Source of the DNA: a bacterium
GTDB taxonomy: Bacteria > Patescibacteriota > Minisyncoccia > Phycocordibacterales > GCA-002787175
NCBI GenBank assembly: GCA_030689285.1
Contig: JAUYJM010000011.1
Coordinates: 1 to 21,561 of the forward strand
Direction: 5' to 3'
Length of the DNA stretch: 21,561 nt
Position 1 is the first letter of the stretch; the number at the start of each line of letters is the position of its first letter. Both the position numbers and the translations under genes were made by a program. The notes beneath the pieces are model-generated. The model ran no database searches. It worked only from the letters and a program-made list of their open reading frames with translations, and was not told the origin of the DNA. Of this stretch, positions 7,469 to 15,989 are shown in pieces.

Positions 7469-8851
7469 ATGTCAGAAGCCCTCAAGACTTTAGCCATCAC
7501 AAGCTTCCATCCTCACATATCCAGAAACATTCTCCTCACCGGCGCGTTAAACAGACTAAAAAACAATCCGTCTCTGCGGATTGTCTTAATTGTGCCGGAC
7601 TACAAAAAGGATTATTTTGAGAAAACTTTCGGCGGTGAAAAAATATCCGTCCACGGTGCCTCTCTTTATAGGGCATCCGCGACCAAGCGCGGACTTTTTT
7701 TCAAGAAGCTCGCCATATTTATTTTCAACACAAAGAGCGCGAAAAATTTAAAAAATTATAACTTTTATTTAAACAAAAAGAGGTTCAGGTTTTTGGCGGT
7801 GAAGTTCATAGAACAGTTTGGACGATTTTTTTTCGTCCGAAAATTCGCCCGCTTTCTGGATAGCCGCTTTTCGCCGAAAGGTTTTTTTCTTCCGTTCTTG
7901 CGCGAATATAAGCCGGATCTTGTGTTTTCAACCGATGTCCAAAATGAAAATGATGTAGGTCTTTTGCGGGACGCAAAAGACCTACATATAAAGACTGTCG
8001 GAATGGTTCGCTCTTGGGACAACCTCTCCCTTAGGATTTTAAGGATTTTTCCGGATTGCCTGTTTGTCGGTTCCGATGAGATAAAAAAAGAAGCTGTAAA
8101 ACTTCAGGGTTTTCCCGAAGAAAGGATTGTTGTCGCGGGTAATCCGCACTATGACAGATATGCGACAAGTCCAGTGAAGACAAAAGAAGAATTTTTGAAG
8201 GAGTTCGGTTTGCCGATGGACGGCAAGAAAATCGTGCTTTTTGCTCCTATAAGCGACGCTTTGATACGCCGAAATGACGTGGATAGGCATATATTGGAGC
8301 ATCTCGCGCTGATGAAAGATGTTCGGGTTATAGTAAGATTTCCTCCGGAAAAAAAGGTGACTATGGAAGGTTTTCAAAAGCCGCCAAATATGATTTACGA
8401 CAGGCCGGGTGTATTTTTCAAAGAGGGGAAATACGGAGACAACGAAATAGGGCTTGAAGACGATACTCGTCTTATTGAAGAACTGTATTATTCGGACGCA
8501 GTCGTGACAGGACCGACTTCAGTAGCTCTGGATGCTCAACTTGTGGACCGTCCGGTTATCGCGGTAAATTTTTATCCGACACCGAGGCCTTTTTGGGAGA
8601 CCGTCTGGCGGTTTGCCGACGACCATATCGTAAAACTCGCGAATACGGGGGGCATCCATATAAGCGAATCGTCGGAGGATTTTTTAAGGACATTGAAGCG
8701 TTTTTTGAACAATCCGCGGGAGCAGGCGAATGGACGGGCTTATGCCAGAGCTATGTGGTTTTCTCACGCGGACGGTAAAAGCGGAAAGAGGCTTGCGGAA
8801 GAACTTTTGCGAAAACTTGGATTGGTGGACATCGCTTTAAGGCAGTCTTAA
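7469..8851 (+). CDS. SWD-motif GT-B-like transferase, paralogue 1
   Basis: This 460-residue protein is the first of three tandem relatives. Its core has TVGMVRSWDN (W183, D184), then the segment FPDCLFVGSDEIKKEAVKLQ, then RIVVAGNPHYDRY. The C-terminal half carries a donor-domain-like stretch, DAVVTGPTSVALDAQLVDRP. The order resembles GT-B enzymes of the CDP-glycerol glycerophosphotransferase type (Glyphos_transf) and an unnamed family with the SWDN...GxPxxD signature found in glycan clusters. I recognise the pattern but know no assigned reaction. It has no signal peptide or clear membrane segment, so it is probably cytosolic. It is the first gene of the unit driven by the 7434 promoter, and the start is fixed by the leaderless arrangement. 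Confidence 0.85.
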   Translation: MSEALKTLAITSFHPHISRNILLTGALNRLKNNPSLRIVLIVPDYKKDYFEKTFGGEKISVHGASLYRASATKRGLFFKKLAIFIFNTKSAKNLKNYNFYLNKKRFRFLAVKFIEQFGRFFFVRKFARFLDSRFSPKGFFLPFLREYKPDLVFSTDVQNENDVGLLRDAKDLHIKTVGMVRSWDNLSLRILRIFPDCLFVGSDEIKKEAVKLQGFPEERIVVAGNPHYDRYATSPVKTKEEFLKEFGLPMDGKKIVLFAPISDALIRRNDVDRHILEHLALMKDVRVIVRFPPEKKVTMEGFQKPPNMIYDRPGVFFKEGKYGDNEIGLEDDTRLIEELYYSDAVVTGPTSVALDAQLVDRPVIAVNFYPTPRPFWETVWRFADDHIVKLANTGGIHISESSEDFLRTLKRFLNNPREQANGRAYARAMWFSHADGKSGKRLAEELLRKLGLVDIALRQS

Positions 8852-8889
8852 TTTTGATTTTTTGGCAAGGAAACTTCGCGTTTTAAAAA

Positions 8890-10296
8890 ATGACAAAGAC
8901 CATATTAATTCCGGTAAGCAGTAACTTTTTCGCCAGAAACTTCCTGCGCTCGGAAGCTTTTACACTCTTGCAAAAAAATGTCTCCGTTCGTATCGTTCTT
9001 CTTACCGATGAAAGCAAAGTCGCTTATTATAAAAGGGAATTTAATTTTCCAAACGTATTGGTGGATGCCGTGCCGAAAGTCCGTGAATCCTTGGTTGAAA
9101 AAATTTTTCAGTTTGTGGAGCAGTCAAGTATCGTAACAAATCGCACCAGAATTGACCACCAGACCGCTCTTTGGCGTATGAGCGGCGAAGGACGAGGAAA
9201 AACCACGCAATTTTTATCGCGCTTGCCCACTTTTATTATGCGAAAAACTTTTCGTCTTTTTGGGCGTTTCGGCTCTCCATGGAGAAACTTTATCAGACTT
9301 GTCTACTCCGTATTTTCCTCAAGAGATTTCGCCGAGATTTTTGAAAAATATAATCCGGACTTGGCTTTCGCTCCGACTCTTGTTTTCGCGGAAGACTACT
9401 CTATGTTGCGCGAAGCAAAAAGACGCGGAGTGCGTACCGTCGGGTTTGTGTTCAGCTGGGACACATTTTTCAGCAAAACCTTTTTGAGGGTTTTCCCCGA
9501 CAGACTATTGGCGCAGACATCAAAGATAAAAGAGCAAGCAGTCAAATTTGCGGATTATGATGAAAAAAAGGTTGAAATCACGGGAATTGTCCAATATGAC
9601 AGATACTTCAAAAAGCAGGCAGTGCTCAAAAGGGGCGACTTCTTTAAGAAAATAGGGGGAGACCCATGCAAGAAGCTCATACTATACGCGTTTTCGGGGA
9701 AAGCGGGACTTAAAATAGACAGCGATGTGGTGGATATTTTGCATAGCGCCATTTCAAATGGCGAAATCCAAGAGAAAACGGAAGTGCTTTTGCGCCCCTA
9801 TCCTCGCTTTGATTTTTCCCAAGAAAAACTTCAAAAGATGAAAGACAGGTACGGATTTCTGGGCGAATCCTCAACGACCGAGATAGGCGCGGGAAAAAGC
9901 GAATGGGAAATGAATGACGAGGCTCTTTCTCTGCTTACAAATAGTCTGGCGCATGCCGATATTGTGATAAGTATGTACTCAACTTTTTTCGTGGAAGCGG
10001 CCATTTGGGACAAGCCTCTGATTGCTATTGCATTTGACGGTCATCAAAAATATAATTATTGGAATTCCGCGAGGCGGTTTTTTGACTGGGATCATTTGAA
10101 GCTCCTGAAGGCCATTGGAGGCATAAAGCTCGTAAAATCTAAAAAGGAATTCGTGGATTCCATAAATTCCTATCTTAAAAACCCTGCTTTAGACAAAGAG
10201 GGTAGGAGGAAAATCGTTGAAGAACAGTGCGAATATACCGATGGATTTTCCGGACGAAGGGTGGCCGAAGCATTAAAAAATTTTCTCTGTAAATAA
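8890..10296 (+). CDS. SWD-motif GT-B-like transferase, paralogue 2
   Basis: This 468-residue relative of the previous gene has the same motif order. The N-terminal strand is TILIPVSSNFFARNFLRSEA, then VRTVGFVFSWDT (W190, D191), FPDRLLAQTSKIKEQAVKF, ITGIVQYDRYF, and the C-domain loop ADIVISMYSTFFVEAAIWDK followed by PLIAIAFDG. The ST...EA...D-x-P-x-I-A-x-FDG stretch resembles the donor site of CDP-glycerol glycerophosphotransferase-like proteins. A transferase role in surface polymer synthesis is inferred; the substrate is unknown. It lies 38 bp after paralogue 1, with no clear SD, and 1 bp before paralogue 3. Divergence between the copies is substantial, so the duplications are old or the genes have specialised. 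Confidence 0.84.
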   Translation: MTKTILIPVSSNFFARNFLRSEAFTLLQKNVSVRIVLLTDESKVAYYKREFNFPNVLVDAVPKVRESLVEKIFQFVEQSSIVTNRTRIDHQTALWRMSGEGRGKTTQFLSRLPTFIMRKTFRLFGRFGSPWRNFIRLVYSVFSSRDFAEIFEKYNPDLAFAPTLVFAEDYSMLREAKRRGVRTVGFVFSWDTFFSKTFLRVFPDRLLAQTSKIKEQAVKFADYDEKKVEITGIVQYDRYFKKQAVLKRGDFFKKIGGDPCKKLILYAFSGKAGLKIDSDVVDILHSAISNGEIQEKTEVLLRPYPRFDFSQEKLQKMKDRYGFLGESSTTEIGAGKSEWEMNDEALSLLTNSLAHADIVISMYSTFFVEAAIWDKPLIAIAFDGHQKYNYWNSARRFFDWDHLKLLKAIGGIKLVKSKKEFVDSINSYLKNPALDKEGRRKIVEEQCEYTDGFSGRRVAEALKNFLCK

Positions 10297-10297
10297 T

Positions 10298-11734
10298 ATG
10301 TCTTGCAGCCCAAAAAACGGCAGAAAAACCATAATCATAACTCTTTCAAACAGGGCTGTTTGGAGGAATCTTTTCTTTAGTCCGAAAGGCGTATTCGGAG
10401 AACTTCTTTCTCTGGCGTCAAGAGTTCCAAACATAGAAATTGTGGTTCTTACCGAGAAAAAAGATTTTGAAAAGTACAAGAACCAGCTTGCAAAAAACTT
10501 CAATGGTTTTGAAAATGTGGTCTCTGCGAACGCACCTTCGCCTAAAGGGAGGATGCTCGGCAAGCTTTTTTATTTTTTTTATTCCTACCTTATATACACC
10601 GATACTACAAAACTTTTGGCCACCATGGGCACGCGTCCCGATGAGCCGCCCGCGGGCGGAAACAGAGCGCTGTCATTTTTCAAGTGGATTGTATCTGTAA
10701 CTTTCGGTAAAATAGCCGCCGTTAAATTAAAACTTGTGCCCTTTCTCTTCTTTAAAATCTTTAAGGAAAGGCCTTTTAAGGAGATTCTGGAAAAATACAA
10801 GCCGCAAGTCGTTTTTACGTCGCACCTATACGACTGGTTTGACCAAGAGCTTCTAGCCGAGTGCAAGAGACAGGGCATATTTACATTCGGCATGGCCGCT
10901 GGCTGGGACCATTTGGATAAGTATTATCTACCTCTCCACGCTGACAAACTCTTGGTGCAAAGCGAAGAAATGCTTTCCAACGCGAAAAAATATCAGCTTT
11001 ACAAAGACAAGGAAACGGAAATTGTCGGTTATCCGCATTTTGACTTTTTAACCGACCAAAAATTTGTCTTGCCGGAAGAAGAAGTCTTAAGCCGCCTTAG
11101 CATGCCAAAAGACGCAAATTATCTTTTATACGTTTCGGGCAGCGCTTATTGTCCCGACGAGCCTCAAATAATTGAAAAAATAATTTCATGGATAGAAGAA
11201 GAAAAATTCGGCAAAGATATGTATTTGGTGATAAGGCCGTATCTCGGTGGGCGCGGCAAGGACAAAGAGTTTGACCAAAAAAAGTACCTGCGTTTCGCGG
11301 ATAACCCCAAAGTCAGGTTTTACGGGGAAGATTTTTGGAATGATTTTGCTGAAGGCGTGCATTTTACGAATATCATAAGGCGTGCTAGGGTAGTTTTGGC
11401 GATATTTACCACCATGGCGCTTGAAGCGGTCGTAATGGACAGACCTATACTGGCCATAGGTTTTGACGGCTACATAAAGAGGCCAAGACACCGTTCCATA
11501 AGAAGGTTTGAGCTTTTTCTGCATTTTCAGCATGTCAGAGAAACCGGCGCTATGCCCACCGCTTATTCTTTTGAAGAGTTGTTTTCATTTATAAAGAAAT
11601 ACTTGGAGAACGAAGGTCTGCTTAAAGAAGAGAGAAAAATTATGAGAGAGAGGATGTGTTATAAGCTTGACGGGGGCGCTTCGGCTCGCGTTGTTAAACA
11701 AATATGGCAAGAACTAAAGAAGACTGGACAATAA
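10298..11734 (+). CDS. SWD-motif GT-B-like transferase, paralogue 3
   Basis: This third tandem relative has 478 residues. Its motif is shifted to TFGMAAGWDH (W203, D204), followed by ADKLLVQSEEMLSNAKKY and TEIVGYPHFDFL. The C-domain has ARVVLAIFTTMALEAVVMDR, then PILAIGFDGYIKRPRHRSIR. It shares the FDG loop and the phrase ...RRF... with paralogue 2 more than with paralogue 1, so these two are probably closer relatives. Like them it is probably a cytosolic GT-B transferase of unknown substrate. The start ATG follows the preceding stop by 1 bp. The end overlaps the next methyltransferase by 31 bp, which again suggests coupled translation. Confidence 0.84.
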   Translation: MSCSPKNGRKTIIITLSNRAVWRNLFFSPKGVFGELLSLASRVPNIEIVVLTEKKDFEKYKNQLAKNFNGFENVVSANAPSPKGRMLGKLFYFFYSYLIYTDTTKLLATMGTRPDEPPAGGNRALSFFKWIVSVTFGKIAAVKLKLVPFLFFKIFKERPFKEILEKYKPQVVFTSHLYDWFDQELLAECKRQGIFTFGMAAGWDHLDKYYLPLHADKLLVQSEEMLSNAKKYQLYKDKETEIVGYPHFDFLTDQKFVLPEEEVLSRLSMPKDANYLLYVSGSAYCPDEPQIIEKIISWIEEEKFGKDMYLVIRPYLGGRGKDKEFDQKKYLRFADNPKVRFYGEDFWNDFAEGVHFTNIIRRARVVLAIFTTMALEAVVMDRPILAIGFDGYIKRPRHRSIRRFELFLHFQHVRETGAMPTAYSFEELFSFIKKYLENEGLLKEERKIMRERMCYKLDGGASARVVKQIWQELKKTGQ

Positions 11735-12360
11735 AAAAGGGAAGCTCAATAGTGGAAGAAGGCGTCGCCCTAAACCTTACAAAGAGGTTTCTTTTTGACG
11801 GGGCCAACCTTTTGGATGTCGGAAGCGGAAACGGTCTTTTTTTGCGACAAGCGAAAAATTTTTCGCCCGGGCTGAACGCTTTCGGTCTTGATACTGAAAA
11901 TTTTATCGCCTCGGACATACGGAAAAAAGTATCGTTTGAAACCCTTAAAGCAGAAGACGCGTGGCCGTTTGAAGAAGGCAAATTTCAGGTGATTACCGCT
12001 TGGAATGTCGTTGAACATCTTGATAACCCTTCTCTTTTCGCGAAGCGGGCGGCAAAAGCTTTGGTGCCCCGGGGACACATCCTTTTATCAATGCCAAACA
12101 TATTTAACCTGCTTAACCGATTTTATTTCCTGCGTACCGGCGATATGTACCGTTTCAAGTCGTCAAATAGCCATATAACCATAATTACAAAACTGGTTTT
12201 TAAAAAAGTTTTTCAAGATTTTGAAGTCGTTTCCATCGGGTTTTCCGGCGTGGAACCCCCGTTTGAGTTTTTGCGGAAAATCTCTTTCATAAAAAAGGTA
12301 CTCCCCGAAAGCGAACTTTTCGGTAAAACTATATATTATGTTTTGCGAAAGAAAAATTAA
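11704..12360 (+). CDS. Class I SAM-dependent methyltransferase
   Basis: This 218-residue methyltransferase has motif I LLDVGSGNG (residues 36-44), an acidic FGLDTE strand-2 end, AEDAWPFEEGKFQVITAWNV with the VVEHLDNP helix start, and the segment ALVPRGHILLSMPN. The pattern fits the Methyltransf_11/23 group, whose members in glycan loci often methylate sugars or quinone-like acceptors. A hydroxyl or amino group on a sugar is the likely target here, by context only. The start at 11704 lies 31 bp inside the preceding gene in another frame. A later start would leave too little sequence before motif I. It ends 3 bp before the GT-C gene, so it belongs to the same unit. Confidence 0.88.
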   Translation: MARTKEDWTIKKGSSIVEEGVALNLTKRFLFDGANLLDVGSGNGLFLRQAKNFSPGLNAFGLDTENFIASDIRKKVSFETLKAEDAWPFEEGKFQVITAWNVVEHLDNPSLFAKRAAKALVPRGHILLSMPNIFNLLNRFYFLRTGDMYRFKSSNSHITIITKLVFKKVFQDFEVVSIGFSGVEPPFEFLRKISFIKKVLPESELFGKTIYYVLRKKN

Positions 12361-12363
12361 AGT

Positions 12364-13974
12364 ATGGTAAATCTTTTTAAGAAAGTTTTTGAGGAGCGCG
12401 CGCTTTTTCGCCTAGCCGCCATTTTTCTTACGGTTTTGGCTTTGGCGGAAGTTTTCGCGTTGGTTATTTACAGGGAAATGTGGGTGGACGAAATATTTTC
12501 CGCCTTTAAAAGCTACCTGTATTTGGCCGGCGAACTTACCCCTTTTAAAAGCGGTCTTTTTGAATATCCGCCGCTTGTCATACCGACCTATGGGTTTGTC
12601 CAATATCTTTTTGGTCCAAGTATCTTGGCCGGAAGGGCGCTGTCTGCCGCGCTGTTTCTTCTAGGTCTTTTCCTCGTCTTTCTGTTTGTAAAAAAACTCG
12701 CGGGGCGGCTGCCGGCATATCTGACCGCGGCTCTTATACTAAGTAACGTCCTTCTTGTGGGAAACTTTGTCTCGGCCACTATGTACTCGCTTATGTTTGT
12801 GCTCGGTATGCTTATACTCTTTGTTGAGCTTGGCGGTTGGAAGAGAGACGCAAAAGTGGCGGCTAGCGGCGTGTTGATAGGCCTTATGATACTTGGCCGC
12901 ACAAATATGATAACGATGTTTGTCGGTTACGCGGTGTTCCTTCTCATTATCGCGGAGGAAAAGCGTTTTCAAAAAATTCTACTGCTTTCTTCGGTGTCTC
13001 TTTCGGTGGTGGTTCTGGGGTATCTGCCGCTTTTGATATATAACTTTGACTTGGCGGTGGCTTACATATTGAGTCCATTTGGAAATTTCGGGCCGCTATC
13101 CTCCCTGCCGGCGTCTTCTAAGGTTGGCAGTCACTCCATTTTGCGTTTTTTGGAGGCGTTGCACGGATTTTTAAGAGAATACTACGGCTTTATTTTGGCT
13201 TTTTTTTCCACCGTCGCCTATGTTTTGTGGCAAGAGAAGGCAAGTTTGTTGAAGTTTTGCCGTGAAGAGAGACCATACGTCCTCTCAGTTGTCCTTTCCG
13301 TCGTGCTTGTGGTCAGCCATTATTTTTACTGGAGAATCGTAAGCAATACTTACTATGCCAATTATTTCATCTACCTTATGGCTATAGCGGCGGTTATCTC
13401 TGTCTGGCGTTTTTTAGACGAGAAAAAGTTCGCGAAACTTCTTCTTACGGGTCTGCTTTTGCTGAACGTCTTTATAAATATTTATCGCACGGACGTAATA
13501 TCAGACCCTCGTTCTGAGTCGGATATTGAAAGGGTAAGCCGAGGAGCCGATTTTTTAGCGGCAAATACCGGTTCGGAAGATAAAATTTTAGCTTTTGACA
13601 ATTCTGTTATCCATGTGTACAAGGCGGACAGACGCACTTTCGCGCCGCTTATAAACCGCGATTTTCTTTTTATGGCCGATTCCGACACGGAAAAAATTCG
13701 GCCTTTGGGCTTTTACAATTTTGAAATGATTAAAGACTGGGCGGAAAACGATGCGGACTATATCGCCATTCACGAAGAGAGATGGTCTCTTCAGTTTGTG
13801 CGTTTAAGATTTTGGGATGTCCAGTCTGAAGATATGAAAAACGCGGCTCTTGAGTTTAGAAACATTTTGGACGAAAGGTACGTTTTGGTAGGCAGTGTTT
13901 TGAATGTATATCCGCGAAAATATACAGAAGGCAACGATGGTGGTACACTGCTTTTGTATAAAAGAAAGTTATGA
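12364..13974 (+). CDS. GT-C membrane glycosyltransferase (ArnT/PMT/GT39-like)
   Basis: This 536-residue polytopic protein has about 8-10 hydrophobic segments in residues 14-385 and a C-terminal soluble part of about 150 residues. After the first membrane segment comes EMWVDEIFSAF, where D42-E43 sit where GT-C enzymes keep their catalytic acidic pair in the first outer loop. These enzymes take sugars from polyprenyl-phosphate carriers and transfer them on the outer face of the membrane. The next gene is a polyprenyl-phosphate GT2 that would make such a donor, and it overlaps by 4 bp, so the two probably act as a pair. The acceptor (glycan, lipid or protein) is unknown. The start ATG lies 3 bp after the upstream stop. 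Confidence 0.85.
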   Translation: MVNLFKKVFEERALFRLAAIFLTVLALAEVFALVIYREMWVDEIFSAFKSYLYLAGELTPFKSGLFEYPPLVIPTYGFVQYLFGPSILAGRALSAALFLLGLFLVFLFVKKLAGRLPAYLTAALILSNVLLVGNFVSATMYSLMFVLGMLILFVELGGWKRDAKVAASGVLIGLMILGRTNMITMFVGYAVFLLIIAEEKRFQKILLLSSVSLSVVVLGYLPLLIYNFDLAVAYILSPFGNFGPLSSLPASSKVGSHSILRFLEALHGFLREYYGFILAFFSTVAYVLWQEKASLLKFCREERPYVLSVVLSVVLVVSHYFYWRIVSNTYYANYFIYLMAIAAVISVWRFLDEKKFAKLLLTGLLLLNVFINIYRTDVISDPRSESDIERVSRGADFLAANTGSEDKILAFDNSVIHVYKADRRTFAPLINRDFLFMADSDTEKIRPLGFYNFEMIKDWAENDADYIAIHEERWSLQFVRLRFWDVQSEDMKNAALEFRNILDERYVLVGSVLNVYPRKYTEGNDGGTLLLYKRKL

Positions 13975-14915
13975 TATCAGTAGTAATTCCGACTTACAAC
14001 GAACGCGAAAATATAAAACCTCTTGTGGAAGAAATAGAGGGAGTTTTCGCCGCCCTTCGCAAAGATTTTGAGATAATTATCGTGGATGACGGTTCTTTGG
14101 ACGGCACCGCGGATAAAATACGCGAACTGGTTTCGGAGCGTCCAAATGTTACGGCTCTGTTTTTCAGCAGAAACTTCGGACAATCGGCCGCTTTCGCCGC
14201 TGGATTAAGTGAATCTCGCGGTGAAATAGTTGTAACCATTGACGGTGATTTGGAAAATGACCCGAGCGATATTCCCAGACTTTTATCTATGTTGGAACAG
14301 GGTTTTGACGTAGTCTCCGGTTGGCGCAAGGGCCGTTGGGACAATCAGAGCTTAAGAAGAAAAATCCCATCCAGAGTGGCAAACTGGCTAATATCCCGCA
14401 TAAGCGGCGTACAGCTCAACGATTTCGGCTGTATGCTGAAAGCGTATAAGAGAAATAGTCTGGACGGAATTATATTGTATGGAGAAATGCATAGGTTTAT
14501 TCCAATTTACGCTTACGCCGGCGGCGCGAAAATCGCTGAAATTCAAGTAAATCATCGCGGCAGAACATACGGAAAGAGCAAATACGGCATAGGCAGGACT
14601 TTTAAGGTGGTACTTGACCTTCTTTTTGTGAAGTTTTTGACCCGATATATGAATAGACCCATACACTTCTTTGGCGGGTTAGGACTTCTCGCTTTCGGAC
14701 TCGGGGTTCTTGCGGCTTTCGCGGCGGTGGCGCTTAGAGTGCTTGAAATCCGAACATTTGTTTCCACGCCACTGCCTGTATTTTCCGCTATGTTTCTCAT
14801 TGTAGGAGTACAGCTTATGGTTATGGGAATTTTGGCAGAAATCGTGATGCGCACCTATTACGAATCGCAGAAAAAAACTTCGTATAAGATAAGAGAGAGA
14901 ATCACCTCTCTCTGA
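13971..14915 (+). CDS. GT2 polyprenyl-phosphate glycosyltransferase (DPM1/GtrB/ArnC-like)
   Basis: This 314-residue protein has a GT-A catalytic domain starting SVVIPTYNERENI, with VDDGS (D39, D40) for the nucleotide, the metal-binding DGD (D91, D93) in TIDGDLENDPSDIP, and GWRKGRWD. The segment LNDFGCMLKAYKR is typical of the dolichol-phosphate-mannose synthase/GtrB group. Two C-terminal membrane helices follow (about 230-252 and 265-292). Family members load a sugar from an NDP-sugar onto undecaprenyl phosphate on the cytosolic face. The ATGA overlap with the GT-C gene supports a matched donor-maker and transferase. The sugar (glucose, mannose or an amino sugar) cannot be told. Confidence 0.92.
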   Translation: MISVVIPTYNERENIKPLVEEIEGVFAALRKDFEIIIVDDGSLDGTADKIRELVSERPNVTALFFSRNFGQSAAFAAGLSESRGEIVVTIDGDLENDPSDIPRLLSMLEQGFDVVSGWRKGRWDNQSLRRKIPSRVANWLISRISGVQLNDFGCMLKAYKRNSLDGIILYGEMHRFIPIYAYAGGAKIAEIQVNHRGRTYGKSKYGIGRTFKVVLDLLFVKFLTRYMNRPIHFFGGLGLLAFGLGVLAAFAAVALRVLEIRTFVSTPLPVFSAMFLIVGVQLMVMGILAEIVMRTYYESQKKTSYKIRERITSL

Positions 14916-14942
14916 CAGCACTAAGTAGAAGAAGATACCTTA

Positions 14943-14948
14943 TATGAT
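14943..14948 (+). promoter_or_regulatory. Candidate -10 box of a leaderless promoter
   Basis: TATGAT is followed by exactly 6 nt (TTCTGT) and the ATG at 14955. I find no convincing -35 box at 16-18 bp. The spacing to the ATG is the same as at 7469 and 18131, which is the main reason to list it. Confidence 0.42.
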
Positions 14949-14954
14949 TTCTGT

Positions 14955-15923
14955 ATGACAAAACCTTTTGTTTTCACAATAAAGATTGCCGTCAGCGTTT
15001 TGCTTCTGCAATTTCTTTTTTTTCGCGTTGATTACAGGGAAATTTCAAGCGTTTTTTACAGGTTGGACATACGGGATTTTTTCGCGGCTTTCGCGGTGCT
15101 TTTTTTGGCGGTGTTGGTCGGAGTTTTAAGATGGCGGATTTTTTTGAGCGTTTTTACCAAGGTGTCTTTTCGCGACCTGGCACTGCTCAATATCGTAGGA
15201 CTTTTCTATAGTGTATTTTTGCCCGGTGGCGCTCTAACAGGCGAGGCGGTGAAGTTTTATAAATCTTTCGGCATTCCGGCGAAACGTAGCGATGTGATAT
15301 TTTCTATACTTATGGACAAAGCCACGGGTTTCATTGCTTTTGCCTTGCTTGGAATGGGCGCATTTTTAATGTCTTCCGCGGAAGTGGAAAACTCCGTCGG
15401 AATCTTAATGGCCTTTGCTTTTTGTGTCTTTGGTTCGGTTCTCTTTTTACTTTTATTTTATCCTCCGGTGTTTTATTTTTTACGGAGCGTTTTTGACAAA
15501 ATGTTTGGAAAGAGCGGGGGTAGATTTAAAAACTTTTGCGTAGTAGCTTTTTCAACCCTTTTAGCTTATGTGGGAAAGTATAAGATTCTCTGCGTCAGTT
15601 TGCTTTACGGGCTAGTCTTTCAGTTTTTAAACTGCGCCGGAATTTTTATAGTGGCGAAATCTCTCCATCTGCCCGTTTCTTTTTTGGATATCGTCTGGGT
15701 GTACGCCCTTGTAAGCATAATTTTGTTTGTTCCGGCAAGCATTATGGGCCTCGGTTTAAGGGAAGTAAGCTTCGTGTACTTGCTTGGCCTTCTTAGCATT
15801 TCCGCCGCGGCTTCAGCCGGACTTTCGTTTGTGGTATTTTTACTTTCGCTTTCGTTCGCCCTTTTAGGCGGAGTGCTGGAGGTGGGTTTATTTGCCGTCA
15901 AACGTCTTAACTTGAGCTTGTAA
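14955..15923 (+). CDS. Flippase-like integral membrane protein (LPG_synthase_TM, PF03706-like)
   Basis: This 322-residue protein is almost wholly hydrophobic, with about 8 membrane segments. The segment LLNIVGLFYSVFLPGGALTG followed by EAVKFY matches the family signature (N-x-x-G-x-F...LPGG...GD/E-x-x-x-x-Y). The name comes from the membrane part of lysylphosphatidylglycerol synthase (MprF), where it flips lipids; many glycan-locus members have no soluble domain, as here. It could flip the polyprenyl-phosphate sugar made by the upstream GT2 toward the outside, where the GT-C enzyme would use it. That role is an inference from gene order. It lies 39 bp after the GT2 gene, and a separate -10 box suggests an internal start of transcription. 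Confidence 0.87.
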   Translation: MTKPFVFTIKIAVSVLLLQFLFFRVDYREISSVFYRLDIRDFFAAFAVLFLAVLVGVLRWRIFLSVFTKVSFRDLALLNIVGLFYSVFLPGGALTGEAVKFYKSFGIPAKRSDVIFSILMDKATGFIAFALLGMGAFLMSSAEVENSVGILMAFAFCVFGSVLFLLLFYPPVFYFLRSVFDKMFGKSGGRFKNFCVVAFSTLLAYVGKYKILCVSLLYGLVFQFLNCAGIFIVAKSLHLPVSFLDIVWVYALVSIILFVPASIMGLGLREVSFVYLLGLLSISAAASAGLSFVVFLLSLSFALLGGVLEVGLFAVKRLNLSL

Positions 15924-15989
15924 ATATATAATTTTCCGTGTAATCTGAACATACAACTTCACTTTGCGTTTTACGAAGTTTTCAACAAA

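Noticed and set aside
15955..15981. AACTTC/GAAGTT inverted repeat before the cupin as an operator or attenuator
   Set aside because: It has only 6 bp of pairing around a 14-nt loop in a short AT-rich gap. That could easily arise by chance and no T-run follows.
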